From contig CM060068.1 in the NCBI GenBank assembly GCA_030533445.1, forward strand, positions 13,669,479 through 13,733,478: DNA of 64,000 nucleotides, in the 5' to 3' direction. A program made the position numbers and the translations under genes. Shown piece by piece: positions 59,802 to 64,000 of this stretch (its first letter is position 1; each line of letters begins with the position of its first letter). The DNA is from Cyprinodon diabolis. Lineage: Eukaryota > Chordata > Actinopteri > Cyprinodontiformes > Cyprinodontidae. A model generated the notes under the pieces. The model worked only from the letters and a program-made list of their open reading frames with translations, ran no database searches and was not told where the DNA came from.

Positions 59802-60100
59802 TAAAGGTATAGAGGATGATCTTTTATTTCCGCATGGATCATCTAAATAAGTGGTCCTCCTAATTGTCAATCATCAATTATGATGATTATGTAAGGCCGT
59901 CCTATTGCCTATCTTTTTCTGCGCATGCACACTTTCAGCCACATATCTGTGGTGAGCTATGATTTCAGGGAGTCATTAAAGCTCACCTTTCTCACCGTGG
60001 TTCTTTGAAAATGGCCGAGGGTTGTAAGAGAAAAAGTGTCTATTAAGTGTATGAGAGGGACAGAAAGGCCTCAGAAGAGGCAGAGAGTTCTCCTTATGGG
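59802..60100 (+). repeat. Interspersed repeat R4, copy 2
   Basis: Matches the reverse complement of 9326-9575, starting ATTAAAGGTATAG and including AATAAGTGGTCCTCCTAATTG. The right part extends past what is kept in copy 1 (TATTAAGTGTATGAGAGGG). No coding sequence, no clear terminal repeats. Confidence 0.6.
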
Positions 60101-60393
60101 ATTTGACTGCACAGAGGCCCGCTGTCGCCATAGGCTGAGTTTGCTATAAAGTCCACTATATAGTCCCCACTGTATGTGGACACAGTAAGCCTGTATGAGC
60201 TATGAGAACAGCACATTTTAAATAGGGCGTGCACAAGGCAAAATTGGCTCCTGCATGCTCTTGCAGGTGCCTTTTTTTTTTCAAGTTGAGAGGGCGGGTC
60301 TTACCTTTAAGATGTTGCTGACATTGATGCTGCGTTCTGCCTGCATTTGTTGTTTTTCCTTTATGTTCTGATAGGAGGCTCTGAGAAGGATTC

Positions 60394-61204
60394 TGTTATG
60401 ATTTAACTAAAGATCTGACCCAAATGCAAAAGACCAAAACAGAGAGACCAGGGAAAAGTTAACAGGTTTATTTAGAAGGATGAGATGAGTCCAGTGCTGC
60501 TCTGAACACTGTTCAACCGGAACTGGAAAGTGAGGGGAAGACACTGTGGTAAGTTCAGGCTCAGTGGGAAATTTGATTCTTGAACTTGAAGAGGAGAAAT
60601 AGGTTGCTGACTCACGGTTCCGGAAAATGGTGTCTCTTATCGAATCCAGTCGGTGTGGAATGTTCCAGTGTTTGTCTTGTTCGATGGAGGGTGGACAGGG
60701 TTTACCCAGATTGCTGCTGTTCCTTGGTGAACGGAGAAGCTGACTACCACTTAGATGTTCAGTGGTACTTAAACGGGTTGTTGTGGAGATGAATCCCTTG
60801 CTCAGAGAGAAGCCCCAAACGATCCTTGGGGAAAAAGATTGATCCAAACCACAAACTTGAATTCTCAGCTCAGTTTGGTTCTCAGAAGATCCTTCCAGGG
60901 GAGAGAAGGTCCGAAACATCCATTTTGTAAGATGACTTCCTGCCAAGAGGCAAAGACAAAAACAGCGAGGTTAAAACTCAGGTAGACAAAAACTCAAATT
61001 GACTCAGTAAAACTCAGCTTGGCTAGAGTACCCAAAACTGGCAAACACTCTGGCGTTGAGGTAGTGCCAGTCAGCAGCTTAAGAGCACACCGTTAATGAG
61101 TTAACCCTCTGCAGGTGTGTGAGGAGGCCAACCAGAACCAGGCACAGCCTGGTGGAGGAAGGAAGACAAACACAACACAAACCACGCAGACTGAAATCCT
61201 AACA
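60394..61204 (-). mobile_element. Solo-LTR-like unit, family A, 5-bp target duplication GATTC
   Basis: GATTC at 60389-60393 is repeated exactly at 61205-61209. On the minus strand it begins TGTTAGGATTTCAGTC and ends TTAAATCATAACA. It has a polyadenylation signal (TTTATT at 60467-60472) and TTTTGCATTTGGGTC near the 3' end. It shares CAACGCCAGAGTGTTTGCC with 57113-57809. The 179-codon minus-strand frame 60407-60946 lies wholly inside and has no retroelement domain. Confidence 0.85.
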
Positions 61205-61209
61205 GATTC

Positions 61210-63762
61210 ACTAGAACTTATTGTTGCTGTAGGTCAGTTTACTTAATTAATAATAATTGGTCTTCAACTTTACCAAGCTGTCGCTTCTCTGCATCAGATT
61301 TTAAGCTATTTTTTCAGGACACAGTTAAAAAAGCATGAACTAGTATGACATAACTAAAATGACCATAGATAATCAATGAGGAAATACACTAAAAAAAAAC
61401 AGAAAACCAAATAGCTGACAACCTAAACAGTGATCATTCATCACGGTGACATGAGTTCATCTTTAGCAATACTGACTTACATAGCATTTAGTTCATAATA
61501 ACATTTATCACCATCAGATCATGGCATGATGTAAAGGAAAAGTACTCCCTCCATGATGCCTTGATGAAAAAAAATGTTGTTTTTTTTTTAGAGTTTTTTT
61601 TTAAGTAGCTGTATATATACACAACATGATCTACCCTTTCAAAATAAAGGTTATATTATTTATTTGTCATTGCTTTTGCATCACTCTTATGCAAAAACTA
61701 ATGTGGTTCTTTCATTTCACTTTTACAAGACTTTTTGTTTCTAGTACTTTTCCCTATGCTTTTCTTTTCTTTTTCCTTTTGGCTGCAAAGAGTAGATTTT
61801 ATTTAGGTGACTTTTTTTCCAAGATAAATGTAATCCTTTCCATCATGCAAACAGTGCTGCCCATAATGCATCCTTTTCACACAGACTTTCGCATGCACAC
61901 TCAAAGCCAGCCAGGGACTGATTGTGTGTGAGCTTGCTCTCTGTTAGCACTTCAGCCACATGCAGTGGGTGTCATTGTGTTGCTATGGTAACCAACCATA
62001 AACTGAGTTGTAAGTCTCTGCCTGCATTGCTAACACGGTAGGAGACATTCAGTGCTCTGCTGGTCATGCAGCACTCGTTAGACCTTTTTTTTTTTAATAT
62101 AAAACCTAATTTAGGAAACTAAGCAGTGTTTCAGAAATCTATTGTTTTCTTATTTGTAATTTGGAGCCCAAAGCATGAATGGCATTCAGTGCTTCCTATC
62201 TAACAGGGTCTTTTCCACAAGTTTTTTAGTATTTGTCCACTCTTCCTTGTTATCTGGATTTCTTGCTAAGCTCACTCACACAAAGCGTTTGACTCTTGTT
62301 TTCCCTTCCACTCTCGAAGGGAAGGGGATGGACTCACCCGTGAAAAGGCCTGGCATTTGAAGATAAAAATTAATGAAAGACAAGCAGTTGTTATTACATA
62401 GGGAGAAGCTTGAGCAATGTAGTATTTATGAAAGAAACAAAAGGATAAATGAGCAGAGAGACTTGTAAGGCAGAGATAATAACTGACAGATGAAAATCTT
62501 TTAAAAGGTCGTTGTGTGGCTTTCTCTCTCTAGAGGCAAATGGGTCCAAAGTCTTTAAATGTCTGTTCTCTGTTTCTAAAATCTGTGGGCAAATCTTGAA
62601 AAGAGTTTCAATGCGTCTGCAAAAGTCTTACTTTCCACCTGATATTGAATCATTGTGAATTAGTGATTTCTCACATCAAAAAAGCTTTTAAGTGTCTGTT
62701 TAAACGTATGTACACTTTGTTTATTTTAGTCAATGAAAGAATATTTTCAACATTCTTTGGCAGATTACGCATCATTTATCACTTCACTTCCCTACATTAT
62801 GAAGCAAGGAATAAGAGATGAAATCATTTTAAAGGTTTTAGAATAGTGTCAAGTTGCCTTAAACATGTATTAAAAAGATGAAAAGGCCATTAATGATCAT
62901 TTATACTTTTAGAAAATACTTTCTGGTTTGTAAAATTATTTTTGAATGTATTGAATTATAGACATATTTTATGTTGGATAGAAGCAAAGATTCACATAGT
63001 AAGAAAATATGGGTGCTGCAGCTCATTTGAAACTAGCATGATACTGTATGATTGTGCTTAAAGCAGCTTTAAGCAACACAGTAAGTGAAACCTTACATGT
63101 AGACATTAGAAAATAAGATCAAGCAGAGGATTATTACATGGCAAATTGGGTTGTGTTACTATCAATTTTGTCCTTTACTAAATCTGGATGCGTGCTTGTA
63201 ACTCCCCAACTGTCTGTTTTTCTGCATGACTATGATAACATGAGGTAGAGTGAAGAGAACAACTGTTATTAAAAATGCTTCTACCTTGTGAACTAAGATA
63301 AAAAAAAAAATTGAAGAAAAAACAAACCCCACACAAATTCAGATTGAAGTGCAGCTTTTTAAGTTATTATAGGTACAAAGCACAGCAGCAACATTTTAAA
63401 AGCAAGCCATTGTAACAGAATATTTGTCAGTAGCTAAACCCTGAGTTTATTCAGATTAAAAAGATTGGCTGTGCTGGTAATTCCATAATACCTGCATCTA
63501 CGATGGTGAGATAATTTTCGCTTTTGTGTATTACTTAAATTTTTCAGATCATTAAAAAAAAGACAGACACCAATAACATCAGAAAATGCAAAATGCGACC
63601 TGGCCCCTGGCAAATATGAATAAGTATTGATAAACTATGAAGAAGGCTAAAATATCTTTAAAATTATTTTATTATTATACAATAATAAAAAAAATCTAAA
63701 AGTAAGTGTGGCTTAACCATTAAGTCTGTGTAAAGGTAGCTTGGTGTTTATTCTCTCTTTTC
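61210..63762. other. No gene recognised; contains an RFX-like motif
   Basis: AT-rich intergenic DNA. The 101-codon frame at 61626-61931 is AT-driven. 61890-62050 is less AT-rich and surrounds the RFX-like site, so it may be regulatory. No element ends were found before 63763. Confidence 0.4.
61979..61992. promoter_or_regulatory. RFX (X-box)-like palindrome
   Basis: GTTGCTATGGTAAC differs by one base from the palindromic RFX consensus GTTGCCATGGTAAC. RFX factors drive ciliary and other genes. No promoter or first exon is recognisable beside it, so an enhancer role is only possible. Confidence 0.4.
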
Positions 63763-63767
63763 AAGGG

Positions 63768-64000
63768 TGTGACGATCAGGCACACCTCCACAGCTGCAAC
63801 TCATTAGGCTCATCAGGAGGAACTTTAAAAGGAGGCTGGATCCACTAATTGGACGTCAGATTGTTTGCTCTCTTGCTCCACCTTATCAAATTTTCTTAAG
63901 CCCCTGTCAAACCTTACCGATTTAGACAGGGTATGCCTGGCGACCCAGAATCTCCGATAATACTGGCATACACTGAACTTTCTATGTATGTTTTTTTTTT
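63768..64000 (+). mobile_element. 5' part of an LTR-like unit running off the window end
   Basis: Starts TGTGACGATCAGGCAC, followed by CTCATTAGGCTCATCAGGAGG and TTTAAAAGGAGGCTGGATCC, the usual 5' half of the LTR-like units (a TTTAAAAGG that could serve as a TATA-type promoter). The 5 bases before it are AAGGG (63763-63767). The 3' end lies beyond the window. Confidence 0.5.

Noticed and set aside
60407..60946. 179-codon minus-strand open frame
   Set aside because: Lies entirely within a family-A LTR-like unit and has no gag, pol or env motif; the other family-A copies do not keep it open.

Overview
The window looks like intergenic DNA from a ray-finned (teleost) fish. It is AT-rich and has no bacterial-style gene packing. 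Its recognisable content is mobile DNA of types typical of teleosts: Tc1/mariner and hAT DNA transposons with their short non-autonomous relatives, tRNA-headed SINEs, 5'-truncated LINEs, and many LTR-like units bounded by TG...CA. The exact species cannot be read from the sequence. I see no convincing intact host protein-coding gene. The one host-like coding trace is a frameshifted first-exon-like piece at 439-708 that resembles fish P2X7-C-terminal-domain proteins.

Layout. 0.3-0.7 kb: promoter-like DNA and the P2X7-like exon relic. 1.2-4.2 kb: three-layer nest in which a near-intact hAT transposon (1632-4019, perfect 8-bp target duplication) sits in a dispersed teleost repeat that also holds part of a second hAT-type element. 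7.0-10.5 kb: a solo-LTR-like unit and a composite LTR-like block broken by a hAT MITE and another repeat. 10.6-15.4 kb: hAT-type elements, two of them nested or carrying nested insertions. 16.3-22.5 kb: two more LTR-like units, then a long-TIR Tc1 element split by a third. 23.8-25.1 and 28.2-28.5 kb: hAT MITEs and SINEs. 31.2-36.6 kb: a 650-bp repeat present twice in the same direction, a 38-base C run and a CpG-rich promoter-like block. 41.8-45.5 kb: truncated LINE, LTR-like unit, MITE. 49.0-50.3 kb: a structurally complete Tc1 transposon with an unbroken 343-residue transposase, the only fully open gene in the window. 50.8-52.1 kb: a 1.3-kb GC-rich LTR-like unit with internal tandem repeats. 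53.5-61.2 kb: three LTR-like units of one family, a hAT MITE, a LINE fragment, a SINE and a noncoding sequence present twice. 63.8 kb to the end: the start of another LTR-like unit.

The clearest new-looking result is the set of LTR-like units. Eight have target-site duplications that I can read directly, seven of 5 bp and one of 4 bp, and none has internal retroelement coding sequence beside it. They fall into at least four families. Long stretches between insertions show no gene; some may be regulatory, but conservation cannot be judged from one sequence. The elements do not form a pathway. What they record is a history of serial insertion, and several nests give relative ages.
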